Shown here: in pieces, positions 1-9,818 of the stretch
How positions within the stretch are numbered: position 1 is the first letter of the stretch
How the letters are laid out: each line of letters starts with the position of its first letter
From: Chara braunii
Taxonomy: Eukaryota; Streptophyta; Charophyceae; Charales; Characeae
Assembly (NCBI GenBank): GCA_003427395.1
Contig: BFEA01000708.1
Coordinates: forward strand, 558,112 to 597,412
Direction of reading: 5' to 3'
DNA: 39,301 bases
The notes under the pieces: model-generated
The model's input: only the letters and a program-made list of their open reading frames with translations
Database searches by the model: none
Told to the model about the DNA's origin: nothing
Program-made: the position numbers and the translations under genes

Positions 1-395
1 TTCAGGGACTGGCACGTACTGCTGCTTGTGTTCTTTACAGAGATGCAGTCTGAATGTCGGTTGGGACTCGAGCCCTGGCTTTGATTTCTGAAATTACTCT
101 GTTTCTGCTGTGTTGTTTTGGTCGTGTAGGTGTGTCTTCTGTACCTCTGGTCATTGGCCAATAAGTCTTTCACACGTGAGGGGCATCAAAGCTCTGCTCG
201 GTGTGCTGGTCCGCTAGGTGCCCTTCTGAGCGCCTGTGGAGAATTCCAGTCACTTGAAATAAGCCTCTGTGAGAAGTTAGGGGACTCAGGACAGGGCTCC
301 AACCATTGGCAACCAACTCAACTCCTTGCACAATAGCCATGGCTCGAGAGGTATCCGACCTCCGACATTCCAGATCTCCTCAAGGGTTCTACAAC
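1..395. other. No gene seen
   Basis: Anonymous sequence. A 68-codon open frame lies on the plus strand, but it shows no recognisable domain and its length is expected by chance. No repeat or RNA motif was noticed. Confidence 0.5.
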
Positions 396-530
396 GGGTC
401 GAGCTCAGTTGGGGCACGTAACATCAACTCTTGGCACGAGGACACGAGTTTGCATCCCAACAAGGTACACACCTCATGAGCTGTTTAAACGGGAGACCCA
501 AGTTCGAATCCAAATGCACTCAGATGGACA
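396..530 (+). repeat. tRNA-like (SINE-like) fragment 1
   Basis: An A-box-like GAGCTCAGTTGGGG at about 401 is followed, about 100 bp on, by a B-box-like AGTTCGAATCC at 501-511 and then AAATGCACTCAGATGG. The B-box and its downstream tail resemble those at 6610-6634, and on the minus strand at 7204-7255, which suggests one tRNA-derived short retroposon family. The box spacing is too long for a tRNA gene, so this would be a SINE head or a decayed copy. No A tail or target duplication was identified. Confidence 0.3.
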
Positions 531-824
531 CGATAAAATCATCATTCCGAGTGCCCTTGGACTGGTAAGTTCCATGATAATTATATCTGCGGGGCCGGGG
601 GAACCCGGGGAAGGACGCACGCATGCAGAACAACACTGGGTCCCACAAACACAAAGAGAATAGTCCGGGATCGCTACCTAAACCGGAATTCAAGAACTAT
701 CAATCTGCGCTTTCTCTCTTTCAAGGCCAAAACTCAAAAAAGGCACTTCACTCTTCTGAAGCTATCCCGACTCCCAGAGTTGTAATGGATGCACTGCTCC
801 ACAAGTGAATCAGACTGCACCCCC

Positions 825-878
825 GCGGCAGCGGCTTTCATCTGGGTCAATGCGGCAGCGGCGTTCATCTGGGTCAAT
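825..878. repeat. 27-bp tandem duplication (2 copies)
   Basis: Two adjacent 27-bp units, 825-851 and 852-878, begin GCGGCAGCGG and end TCTGGGTCAAT, with one base difference. The unit is a multiple of three, so open frames pass through it on both strands. There is no other sign of coding. Confidence 0.85.
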
Positions 879-1502
879 GCTCGTATATCTCTGTGCTCTC
901 CCAACCTGCTGTCCTTTCCTCGCACCATCACAGCTGACTGGCAGCATTGCCCGTTGTCATAGGCGCTGCTACGGCAACCCCCCGGTTTCTTTGGATTTTT
1001 CAAGGTGTGACCGTAGTTCCTCGTTGAGCGTGTCACAGTGTGACACCTTTCCGCATCTTCAAACAAATTCTCGTCACACAAGCTCTTTCCCCGGGCCATC
1101 ACTTGCCAACAGTTCATCTCAACACCACTGGACGAGCAGCTCCTCCGCTCAGTCCACTGGTTTCAGAGTGCAGACAGTCTGAACACACATGTCACCAATG
1201 ATTGCAATCCAGAGTCCAGACGGCCGCGGTTTAACATGAGAGTTGCTCACGTTCGCCCTCGAGGGGAATCAATTCTTCCCTCTTTTTCTTATCTTTTCTT
1301 TATTATTGTCATTGTTTTGGATAAACTCTGCTACATGTGCTCGTCCGCTGCTAATGGGCTAGTTTTGACAACGTACGTTCAACAACGGGCTCTTTTTCAC
1401 AACGCCATTTGGAACAACATATGGTGATCCAAACGGGAAGGTCTATTTTCTAACGTGTCCTCGAAGGCGGGTTCAGCTGCTTCGCATGATCAATTGGAGG
1501 AC
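879..1502. other. No gene seen
   Basis: Anonymous sequence. Short open frames on both strands lack recognisable motifs, and no extended repeat was seen. Confidence 0.45.
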
Positions 1503-1572
1503 GGGCCTTGCGGCTGGAAGATCATGATCGGGTAAAAAGAGATCACATGGGCCTGCGGCTGCCAGATGTTAA
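1503..1572. repeat. Short imperfect tandem repeat
   Basis: GGGCCT followed by GCGGCTG and an AGAT motif occurs at about 1503 and again about 46 bp downstream. This looks like a decayed two-copy local duplication. Confidence 0.5.
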
Positions 1573-1800
1573 CATCGGACGGCCTCAAATGCCCGTGTGC
1601 CCTCTGCACCTACCCCACCCGAGATCTTTGGGGATGATAACCGGTGATGAACCCTACAGATTTTTTCCGTCCCCCCCTAAATTCGAACCATTTCTCAATG
1701 TGTCATCCTTTCCCAGGTGCCATGGCCGCCATGCGTACCGATCTTCACTCTATCGTTCCAATTTTAGCAGACGTCCCACAAATTCCGTGGTGGGTCGTAC

Positions 1801-1866
1801 CTACCTGTTATCCTATCCTTACTAGATTTCAATCTACCTGTTATCCTATCCTTACTAGATTTCAAT
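1801..1866. repeat. 33-bp perfect tandem duplication
   Basis: The 33-bp unit at 1801-1833 (CTACCTGTTATCC through TTTCAAT) is repeated exactly at 1834-1866. The perfect identity suggests a recent slippage or duplication event. Confidence 0.95.
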
Positions 1867-1928
1867 CAGTCTCCGGGCATGCTCATAATAAGGACTTTCT
1901 CCACCTCTCTATGGACGTAATTGCTGTC

Positions 1929-2045
1929 AAGTGCATGCAGGACCAGTTGGAATCGCTGTTAAATGCATGCAGGAGAGTCCAATGACCGCGGCGGATAAGG
2001 TGTCAAATGACCGCGGCGGGTAAGGAGTGTCAAATGACCGCGGGA
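1929..2045. repeat. Two short tandem repeat runs
   Basis: The first part holds two copies of a GCTGTTAAATGCATGCAGGA-like unit. The second holds three copies of a roughly 25-30 bp unit built on CAAATGACCGCGGCGG with a GGTAAGG-type spacer. Both are imperfect minisatellite-like runs. Confidence 0.75.
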
Positions 2046-2219
2046 GGATTCTAGGACATCCAAAGAAAACTGCCAATGACAACTCCAAACTTCCAAAGGC
2101 CATCTGCAAAACTGGCGACGCCAAATGATTTGATTCGGCTTTCAGTCATAGAGCAAAGCCACACCACTCTCGAGATGTGCAAAATGAGAATGAACTTCAG
2201 GCTAGAACATGGCCAGGTG

Positions 2220-2305
2220 CACCCGCCACATTTGTCTTTTTCACATTTCGAGCCAAAAAGATGCACCTGCCACACGTCTTTTTCACATTTCAAGGCAAAA
2301 AAAAC
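2220..2305. repeat. About 43-bp imperfect tandem duplication
   Basis: Two adjacent units carry CACCYGCCACA followed by TCTTTTTCACATTTC and an AAGGCAAAA or AGCCAAAAA tail. The units differ at several bases. Confidence 0.7.
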
Positions 2306-2697
2306 AAAAGAAAAAAACAAAAAGGAAAGCGTGGTGTGGCGTGTCGAGCCCCAGAGTAGTCGACAGCACAAAAAACAAAACCAGTCACACACCGTCTGAC
2401 AAGGACTGTAGATAAAACTGTCAATGGTGTAACACAGGGGAATGCAAAACGATCCAGCGACAACTATCATTGACCCCTCAACGACCGCTATCGTGGACCC
2501 CAAAGGCGAAAACAATGCAAGGCGACAATCCGACCTCACACAACCCACATCCAAAGTAATTTGTAAATGTACTTGTAAACGTCAAGTGGAAGAGCAACTT
2601 CACAGCAGCCATCATTTACGCTATACACAGAAAGACAGGAAACCTACCGACGTCACTCCCGGAGATAACACACCCTGATGATGAACGTGCAGAGACC
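2306..2697. other. No gene seen
   Basis: Anonymous sequence with an A-rich tract near 2295-2330. No domain-bearing reading frame was noticed. Confidence 0.4.
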
Positions 2698-2720
2698 CTC
2701 TCTCTCTCTCTCTCTCTCTC
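2698..2720. repeat. (TC)n microsatellite
   Basis: A pure TC dinucleotide run of about 23 bp, followed by a C-rich stretch. Confidence 0.95.
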
Positions 2721-3293
2721 CCCCTTTCTCTCTACTCCACAACAGCCACGGATACCCGTCATGGAGGAATCCGTGCGGAGTACTGTCCATCTCCAAAACA
2801 CAATTGCTAGTTCACAAAGGTCACCGATCACCGCCTCCCAGCCTCCCAGGAATTCATGCCCCTCGCCGTGACCTCGGCAATCCACGACATTCCTTCAGCT
2901 GCCTCTCTCGAAAACAGACCAGGAGTGAGAGAGCGAGATCTCTTCCTTCTCTCTCTCCGCCCCCCCTCCAAAAAAACGTTGCCTCCCCAAAGAACGTGCT
3001 ACTCGACCAATGCCACACTTGTGCCCCTTCGACGCAGCTCTCCGAAGAATCCCCATCACGGCCTCGGCGGGTGTGCGTTTTATTATACAAATGATGAGCA
3101 CTAAAACTACCCCAACTTAGCGGTAAACATCCAAGCGATGAAGACTACTGACTCAGCCCAAACAGCTATAACACGGACAGCAGTGCTGCTCGGAGAGCTC
3201 GCCTGCTTTCTTGCAAGTCGTTGCCGTGTAGAAAGCCATATCCAGCTCCCCCTCTCCTCAAGTCTTATTACCACATTTCGTATTCCATCAGAA

Positions 3294-3340
3294 CACACAC
3301 ACACGCATACACAATCTACAACTCGTGCACCAGCAAACGG

Positions 3341-3388
<48 letters not shown>
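3294..3388. repeat. (CA)n microsatellites inside a dispersed motif
   Basis: A short CA run at about 3294-3308 and a long one at about 3343-3388. The runs lie beside copies of a TCGTGCACSAGCAAACGG-type motif, which also appears near 3412, 3455 and 3601, so the microsatellite expanded inside an older local repeat. Confidence 0.9.
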
Positions 3389-3391
<3 letters not shown>

Positions 3392-3454
3392 TACAACCAC
3401 AATCTACAACTCTCGTGCACGAGAAAACGGGCAACACAGACCTCTCAATCTACA

Positions 3455-3776
3455 TTTCGTGCACGAGCAACCGGCCCCTCTGTACACTTATCTACGTGCC
3501 ATCTGTAGCACTTTGCTCCTCTTTTTCGCCATTCTGAGCTATGAACAACACAGTACTTCAACAGTCCTCTCAGACGACACAAGCACCCTTTCAACCTAGA
3601 ATTCGTGCACCGGCAAACGGCCCATGCACACGGAACTTCTCGCACTGTCTACCCTCTGTACAATTACCTACGTGCCACCTGAAGCACTTTTCTTTCCTTC
3701 CTCTCGATTCTGAACTACTGACACACAGCATATCGGCAGTCCTCTCAGACGTCAGCTTGCACCTTCTTTCTCTTTT
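3455..3776. repeat. Diverged tandem duplication, unit about 145-175 bp
   Basis: Copy 1 (about 3455-3600) and copy 2 (about 3601-3776) share, in order, a TCGTGCAC-starting motif, CTGTACA followed by CTACGTGCCA, GCACTTT, a TTCTGARCTA motif, and CAGTCCTCTCAGACG. Copy 2 has an extra stretch near its start. Confidence 0.8.
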
Positions 3777-3882
3777 TTTTTTTTTTTCGTCCCAGCGTCA
3801 TCCTGCATGCCATCTCGGACAGTCCTTTTTTTCCAATCCACACGTAACTCGGCGAGTCCTCAAAGATTCAGGGCGATTCTTT

Positions 3883-4251
3883 CCTTCTTTCTTTTTTGCC
3901 AGGGCGATTCTGCCGTGCGAGCCCAGCTCTTCCTCGCCACAGAACATGACATTATCCTTCGCATATACATCGGAAGGATGACAAAACTCCCCAGTCTCCC
4001 CTTGACCCGCAAATCCGTCTCGATACGGATGGCAGCTCAACAACCATCCGACCGAACAATCCGTCCGGTCCTTCTTTCTTTTTTGCCAGGGTGATTCTGC
4101 CGTGCGAGCCCAGCTCGTCCTCGGCACAGAACGTGACCTTATCCTTCGCATATACATCGGAAGGATGACAAAACTCCCCAGTGTCCCCTTGACCCGCAAA
4201 TCCGTCTCGATACCGATGGCAGCTCAACAACCATCCGACCGAACAATCCGT
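3883..4251. repeat. 187-bp tandem duplication
   Basis: Two adjacent units with a 187-bp period, the second starting at 4070, begin CCTTCTTTCTTTTTTGCCAGG. They share an ATCCTTCGCATATACATCGG core and differ at only a few bases. This is a fairly recent segmental tandem duplication with no recognisable gene inside. Confidence 0.95.
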
Positions 4252-4420
4252 CCAGATACACACTGGGTTCTGAATGCCCCTGACCAACCATACCCTCGGA
4301 GCTTCCCTGTTCCCTCTCCATCTCCAGCTCAACAATCATCTGAACGAATAATCCGTCCGGATACACACTGGGTTCTGAATGCCCCTGACCAACCATCCCC
4401 TCGGCCTCTCCCTCTCCCTA
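4220..4420. repeat. 105-bp tandem duplication
   Basis: The end of the second 187-bp unit runs into a further duplication with a 105-bp period. CAGCTCAACAA recurs at 4220 and 4325, and ATACACACTGGGTTCTGAAT at 4256 and 4361. The nested duplications suggest repeated local expansion. Confidence 0.9.
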
Positions 4421-4523
4421 ATTTTCACAAAGGATTCTGATTGTCACCGACCAAACATTCCCTTTGAACTCTTCTGTCCCCTCCCCCTCTCCTGTCAACA
4501 GCCCACAACCCCCTCGCTCGTTT

Positions 4524-4935
4524 GGAACGGGGTGTGTTTTCTTGAAGTCCATCCCTCATGATGCGAGTCAAGACCCGCCTTATGACGCGTGTGGTTGTGC
4601 ACGTCGGGACTTTCGTCTCCCTCCAGGAGTTGCGTCCGCCGCCTCATCATCAGCCATGTGCCGCCTACGAGCGTTCCGCCGGCTCGTCATAACCCTCGCG
4701 CCACCCATGCGCCGCCTGCGGCCGCCGCCATCTTGCCTGTGCCTCCCTCCCTAGCTCACCCCGGTGCCTCCCTCCCTAGCTCACTTGCGGGGTGCGGTTT
4801 TCGAAGTGGGTCCCTCATGTGTGTCAAGCCCTGACCTATGAGCCGTCTGATTGGACGGGGTGGGCACTTTCGTGCCCCTTGACACTTGATTCCGCCGCCT
4901 CATGAACAGCCATGCGCCACCCACCACCGCGGCAC
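4524..4935. repeat. Diverged duplication, offset about 265 bp, plus a 22-bp direct repeat
   Basis: The blocks at about 4530-4680 and 4790-4930 share, in order, a GTCCCTCATG-type motif, GTCAAG with CC, a GGACTTTCGT or GCACTTTCGT motif, CCGCCGCCTCAT and CAGCCATG. Between them GTGCCTCCCTCCCTAGCTCA occurs twice, at about 4739 and 4764. Confidence 0.7.
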
Positions 4936-5833
4936 TCGTTACGATGACCCTCCGCCGACTTGCGGTGTTGTCTCCTCCCGCTCTATAGTACTCCATAACC
5001 CGCTGCCGCATGTCCCTAACGTAATCCATTTCTATCAATCACCGCGAATCTTACGGACCTTTCCTTCCAGGCTCCAGCAACTACCGGTCGGGGACCTCTC
5101 CTTGCACCAACTTGAACTACCGGTCGATAGCCGAGCACGATCCCAATGACAAAGGAAAGGGGCGAGCGTCCCCACGCACAGGGCAGAGTGACCCAACACC
5201 GTACAACCTATCCTCCCACCGAACTACCGCTAACCGAACATGAGACGACCCACTGACAGACCGATTAACGAGTGTCCCCACAAACGCGAACGAATGCACA
5301 GAGATGCGCAGGCAGAATGAACCCCCCCCCACATACACACGATTGTCCTTAACCAATGAGCAAAAGACCAGTACAGATATGATCGCGCTCGCACTCGACC
5401 TCTTATGGGCAGGCACGCAATCCACACAGGATATTACCAAGCGGCGACTTCCTCGAGACGAAACAATGACGTCAAGCAACAAGACCAGTTCGGACCAGAA
5501 AAACACCCACGACGGTCAGCTGCCCCAACACTGTCGGCTGGTAACCTGAAGTCCCCTCTCTCATATCGAACATGCAACGACTGCAGAACAACCAACCGAG
5601 AGCTCACTCTTTTCTCCGTACACCAAGGGAGACATAAAACCGCCGGAAGGTGCGCAGAACACGCATCTACTCTTCTTCGTTCGTGTTCTCTTCTTAGCGT
5701 TCTTCGAGTTTCACGCCTCCAGCCGCCACATATTTCTGCATGACCACACGACACAAACGCATTGTCAATTTGTCAAACTATTATTGAAAAGGGGGCGGCG
5801 GGGAAAACAGACGGACGGGAGGGAGAAGCGGCT
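4936..5833. other. No gene seen
   Basis: Anonymous sequence with several 80-130 codon open frames in competing phases, none with a recognisable domain. I saw no extended repeat. Confidence 0.4.
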
Positions 5834-6017
5834 GAGAAATGGTGAAATAAGAGGTGGGAAGGGGTGCGGATTGCAGTATACGTCGAGATTCCTGTTTGAA
5901 GGGAGGAAGGACTTCATCACAACCAAAAACGGGAGGGAGATAGAGATGGGAGCTTGTGAGATAAGAGGTGGAGAGGGTGGGGGATTGCAATACGCGAGAT
6001 TCCTGATTGAAGACGGG
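5834..6017. repeat. Diverged tandem duplication, unit about 115 bp
   Basis: Purine-rich plus strand. Copies at about 5834-5903 and 5950-6017 share AATAAGAGGTGG or GATAAGAGGTGG, GGATTGCARTA, CGAGATTCCTG and TTGAAG motifs in the same order. Confidence 0.75.
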
Positions 6018-6189
6018 GAGTCGTGAGGACGGGAGGATTTGAAAACGGGAAAAGAGCTACCGATCTCATTCCAAAAAAGACCTGACCGCGATTACCTCCA
6101 GAGCTCATTCCCGAAAGTTATACTTCGAGTATGCCCTGCAACTCGAACCAAAGTTCTACCCAATCTCTACCGGAAAACCCCAACCAGAG

Positions 6190-6585
6190 GCTCAAGGAAA
6201 GACGACAGGAAGCCGAAACAACAAGAGGGCACGAACCAACGAGCCTAGCTTAGTTACCATACAACTGTTGGGAGGCCTACCGTCTTCCCCCGAACATAAC
6301 GCACCCTGAAAATGATCGTATGCAAGCTATATTTCCGGCCAGATACAGCCAAAATAAGGGTGCGTTGTGTTAGGGGGAAGACGGTAGCTAAATCAGTTAC
6401 CATAGAACTGTTGGGGGGCCTAGCTCAGTTACCATAGAACTGTTGGGATATAGAGTCTGACTCAATTCGGTGGTTTCATCGCAAACCCCAAGGTTAAGGT
6501 CCGAAGAAAGAGAAGACGAAGCCGAAACAAGAAGAGGGCATGGGCATGAACCAACGGGCCTAGCTAAGTTGGTATACCCATGAAC
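6190..6585. repeat. Diverged direct repeat around AACTGTTGGG motifs
   Basis: Blocks at about 6190-6270 and 6490-6585 share AGCCGAAACAA, AGAGGGCA, GAACCAACG, GCCTAGCT and AACTGTTGGG in order. AGTTACCATAGAACTGTTGGG-type copies also sit near 6395 and 6428. The 111-bp foldback element at 6277 lies between copies of this motif. Confidence 0.7.
6277..6387. mobile_element. 111-bp foldback/MITE-like element, copy 1
   Basis: Near-perfect terminal inverted repeats of 31 bp, at 6277-6307 and 6357-6387, differ at only a few positions around a loop of about 49 bp. The outer ends read CTACCGTCTTCC and GGAAGACGGTAG. If the first bases belong to the target, the element would start CCGTCTTCC and be flanked by TA, as in Tc1/mariner-type MITEs. 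Related hairpins occur at 6992-7078 and 8224-8339. There is no coding capacity, so mobilisation would need a transposase encoded elsewhere. Confidence 0.8.
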
Positions 6586-6634
6586 TGTTGGGATATAGAC
6601 TCACAGACTATTCGAATCCACATGCAATCAGATG
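6556..6634 (+). repeat. tRNA-like (SINE-like) fragment 2
   Basis: TAGCTAAGTTGGTA matches a pol III A box. About 40 bp on, TATTCGAATCC resembles a B box and is followed by ACATGCAATCAGATG. The spacing is close to that of a tRNA. The middle AACTGTTGGGATATAGAC motif is shared with the minus-strand copy at 7204-7255. No cloverleaf with a plausible anticodon arm was confirmed, so this is a SINE-type head rather than a tRNA gene. Confidence 0.4.
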
Positions 6635-6991
6635 AAAAAGTCCACGTATGACTTACCTGCGCCGGTCAGCTAACTGATGATATCTGAACGCCGTCGCCCT
6701 TCTTAAACAGGAAAAAAAGGAGGGCAGGACGGGTACTTGCACCCCATCAATCGATGAGAAGAGAACCGGACCTGAGGAGAGGAAGCGTAGAACAAGACAG
6801 CTAGCAAACACCCGTCCTCCCCCGAACACAGCACCCCCGCATCATAACCGTACCGGAGCGAAAAGGTAGCCTATATGCCAACCCACCATAACCCGTTTGC
6901 ACTCCGCAATTGTATTGCTCACACCCAAACACGCATAACAGCAACAAGCGATGGTTGGAAAAAGGGGGATTCCGCGAAGGCCCGAAGGGCA
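6635..6991. other. No gene seen; one isolated foldback end
   Basis: At about 6808, TCCTCCCCCGAACACAGCACC resembles one arm of the foldback family at 6277 and 6992 without a matching partner. The rest is anonymous. Confidence 0.4.
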
Positions 6992-7078
6992 CAGTCTTCG
7001 CCCGAACAGAACGCCCGGTCATTGTTGTGCCAAATACAGATATAATGACCGGGCGTTCTATTCGGGTAAAGACGGTAG
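6992..7078. mobile_element. Foldback/MITE-like element, copy 2
   Basis: Arms at about 6992-7024 and 7044-7078 are inverted copies built on GTCTTYRCCCGAAYAGAACG followed by CCCGGTCATT, with a short AT-rich loop. The right end keeps the GACGGTAG terminus of copy 1, while the left end has lost it. The shared terminus and CCCGAA motif link it to 6277-6387. Confidence 0.75.
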
Positions 7079-7203
7079 CTCTCCTCCCTCAGGTCTCCTG
7101 CGGCCCACGAATTAAGAACCGACGGACCCGCACTCCTGCAGCACTATACAAGACGGACAACGTGCCCGTCGTCGTCATCATCATTGCGAACGTTGAACCA
7201 TCT

Positions 7204-7255
7204 AGTTCCATCTGGATTCGAACTCCGGTCCGGATTTTAACAGTTCATGGCTCGA
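7204..7255 (-). repeat. tRNA-like (SINE-like) fragment 3
   Basis: On the minus strand, CCATGAACTGTT is followed by a GGACCGGAGTTCGAATCC stretch and then AGATGG. This parallels fragment 2 at 6580-6634 (AACTGTT, GAC, TTCGAATCC, CAGATG). It holds only the 3-prime part with the B box. Confidence 0.35.
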
Positions 7256-7394
7256 CTTCCCTCCGCTGCTCCGCTACTCCGCGCGCCATCATCTCCGCGA
7301 GGTTTAAACCGGCTTCCCTCCGCACCTAATTCTCCCTGCGAACTGACCCACCTTCCATCCACACGTAGGCATCTTGCGAGCTTCGACTCGACTT

Positions 7395-7865
7395 TCATCT
7401 GCTGAGACCTACCCTTGTCAAATTTAACCCAAGCTGCCCAACATCTTTTCGCGTCCCAACAGGGATCCTCACAGTGAAACCTAACAGCTTCACGCGATAC
7501 CCACCAATACCCACCTGTCCCCAATGAACGATGTGCACCTAATCACCATAGCCAGCGTTGACCAACCTTGACCCGACTTCGTTCCGCACGTCATCATCGT
7601 TGCGAGCGTTCACCCGACTTTTATTCCTAACGTAGTCATGATTGCGAACGTCGGCCCCGACTTCCTTACCCATTTAGTCATCACTGCGCGCGTTGACCAG
7701 CCTTGCATCCGCTAAGGCCCACCCTCGTCAGATTAAGCCAAACACCATCTTTCGGGTCCAACAGGATTTGCTCACGTCCGCTAAGCCCCACCCTCGTCAG
7801 ATTTCGCCATACAACAGATTACGCCAAACACCATCGTTTGGGGTCCAACAGGATTTGCTCACATT
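7395..7865. repeat. Three diverged copies of a unit of about 70-85 bp
   Basis: Copies near 7395-7475, 7707-7776 and 7777-7865 share a CCGCTAAGGCCCACCCTCGT-like start, CAGATT, AACACCATC, GGGTCCAACAGGAT and TGCTCAC. The last two are adjacent and most alike. Confidence 0.75.
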
Positions 7866-8223
7866 GCCTCACAACAGTGACACCTCTCCCGGCTTACCGT
7901 GATTTTTCCGTTTTCCGCCGAATAGAACGCACGGGATACGGCAAAAGTGACCATAATTTCTCTTCGGGTAAACAGCACAGCAGACGTTCAATCACGTGGA
8001 GAGAGAAGTCACGTGAACGCTCACAACGATGATGACGTGCGAAAGGAAGTCGCAGTGGTGACTACTTAGGGAAGAAGGGGCGACGCCCGAAATGATCACG
8101 TAGGGAGAGAAGTCGGGTTAACGCTCGCAACAACGACGACGTGCGGAAGGTAGTCGAGTCAAGAAAAGCGAAAGCAAAGGCAGCCGCTGACCAGCAGCAG
8201 CAGCAGCGAACATACCGTGTCAT

Positions 8224-8339
8224 ACTGTCTTTCCCCGAACAGAACGTAACGTAAGGTTATTGCCCATGTACTTAAGCGCCAGCAGGTCAGGTCTATATGC
8301 AAAATTAAAACGTAAGTTCTACTCGCGGAAAAACGATAG
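8224..8339. mobile_element. Foldback/MITE-like element, copy 3 (diverged)
   Basis: The left arm, GTCTTTCCCCGAACAGAACG and onward, pairs imperfectly with the right arm, AACGTAAGTTCTACTCGCGG and onward, across a spacer of about 50 bp. The left arm matches the family motif of 6277 and 6992. A further weak relative lies at about 7905-7980. Confidence 0.5.
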
Positions 8340-9182
8340 CCAAAGTGATCCGCTGATTGGATTTTTGTTTAAACGCACCATTCACTTGTTAAGAAACAAC
8401 CAGGCAAGACACGTCAAAACGAATATGAAGAGGCCCAGGCGAGGCAAGTCAATGCCAATGATGATTTCGAGAAAACGAGTGAAATAAAGAGAAGACAGCA
8501 TTAAATTTTGCTATGTGATCGCCTACCACATCAAAAGACAGAAAGAGTGAGATTGCAAGCTGAGAGCATTTGCTATGTGATTGCCTACATCTGAGAACTG
8601 CATCACAATCAACGCCATGCACCCGCATTGAACCAAGAGAGAATAACGCACACTGCGCACAGAGCACCCCGAATCGAATCACGAGGATCGTGACAAAACG
8701 AGTTGCCTCAATACAGACCTCGCCGCTCAGAATCCTTACGCCTTTCAACCCTCTTGCTTCTCCCGCTCGCTTTTCTTCCGGCGTTCTATTCCCTTATCAG
8801 TTATCACCCTTATACCCTCCCACTTCTCTGCTCTTCCTCCACCTCTGTCTCGAACGCGTGCTTCCCTATGTCGTCACTTTCCACACCGCGTTTTGGTCAA
8901 CCTTCACCCGTGGGCCGCCGCGTTTCTTCGGCCGCGTTCGTTCACCCTCCTCTTCGACCGCGTTCACTGCTTTTCCCCAGTCGTACGTTCCGTTCGCTTC
9001 CTTGCTCTTCTTCTCTTTATCGAACTCCCGCTCCCCGCTGTCCTTTTCCTTGCGGGGTGGGGTGCAGAGCTAACAGAACCCACCCCTTTCTGCCTCCACA
9101 TTCGCCGTTAGCGGATCCCCTGTTTCCCCGTCTACGGGAGCACTCTTTTTTCCCTTTTCTATTTTCCTTTTCTTTTTTTGGG
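8340..9182. other. No gene seen
   Basis: TTTGCTATGTGATYGCCTAC occurs twice, near 8507 and 8570. A pyrimidine-rich stretch at about 8700-9180 leaves open frames of up to 253 codons (8703-9464), but these are rich in Ser, Pro, Leu and Phe and run into the foldback element. I treat them as composition-driven. Confidence 0.45.
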
Positions 9183-9584
9183 GGGTTAATAGCAAAAATA
9201 TTGCTTTTTCCAAGTTTGGCAGCAAAAATGTTGTCCGTTCCAAGTTTCCTTCGCAAAAATAGAGGTTTCGTTGCAGCTTTACCGGGAACCCGTAGTTTGC
9301 CAGCAAAAATGTGGCGTTTTGCCAAGTTTCAGAGCAAGGGACCCGTAGGCCTCTGGCCTCAGGTACTCAGGCACTCAGCGTTCGGGCCTCAGGTACTCAC
9401 GGGCAGCGTTTGTTTTTTTTTTTTCTGCTTTTTTTTTTTTTTTTTTCACGCGGGCGTGGCCTAGGCATCGCGGACGTGGCACAGCCACGCGTACAGGTGC
9501 TTTTGTTTCTTTTAAATGTCCACCGTGGCCGAGGCATCTCGGGCGTGGCCACTGCCGTGATGCCTCGGCCACGGCCACGCAAAA

Positions 9585-9617
<33 letters not shown>

Positions 9618-9818
9618 GCTGCCCCTGAGTACCTGAGGCCCGAACGCTGAGTGCCTTAGTACCTGAGGCCAGAGGCCTACGGGTCCCTTGCTGTGAAACT
9701 TGGCNAAACGCGACATTTTTGCTGGCAAACTACGGGTTCCCGGTNAAGTTGCAACGAAACCTCTATTTTTGCAAAGGAAACTTCGACTTGGAAAAAGCAA
9801 TATTTTTGCAATTAACCC
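9183..9818. mobile_element. 636-bp foldback transposon-like element
   Basis: The ends read GGGTTAATAGCAAAAATATT and, inverted, GGGTTAATTGCAAAAATATT. The arms, 9183-9411 and 9615-9818, stay complementary throughout apart from scattered differences and an indel of about 30 bp. Each arm contains several GCAAAAAT sub-repeats. The centre is poly(T), a GC-rich palindromic island built on GCGTGGCCGAGGCATC (about 9448-9581), and poly(A). Arm divergence argues against an assembly chimera. No target duplication is clear because both flanks are pyrimidine-rich. Unknown bases stand at 9705 and 9745. Confidence 0.85.

Larger units (their letters stand above)
7160..8165. repeat. Large foldback array of about 60-65 bp units
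   Basis: Units with CCGCACGTCATCATCGTTGC, GAGCGTTCACCC and GACTTCCTTCC motifs occur on the plus strand near 7163, 7255, 7571, 7633 and 7665. They recur inverted near 8000-8050, 8086-8125 and 8125-8165. The arms at about 7560-7700 and 7990-8165 could fold into one long hairpin enclosing the 7707-7865 duplication. Confidence 0.65.

Noticed and set aside
6556-6634. Functional tRNA gene
   Set aside because: Acceptor and anticodon arms do not pair convincingly, and related fragments are spaced differently, as in SINE remnants.
8703-9628. 253-codon plus-strand frame and overlapping frames
   Set aside because: Pyrimidine-rich composition and the foldback arm explain the openness. The frame ends in homopolymer-coded residues and has no domain.
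9183-9818. Piggybac-type element because of TTAA near the ends
   Set aside because: Piggybac ends read CCC inward after TTAA, but here GGG precedes TTAAT reading inward, and no TTAA duplication is seen outside.
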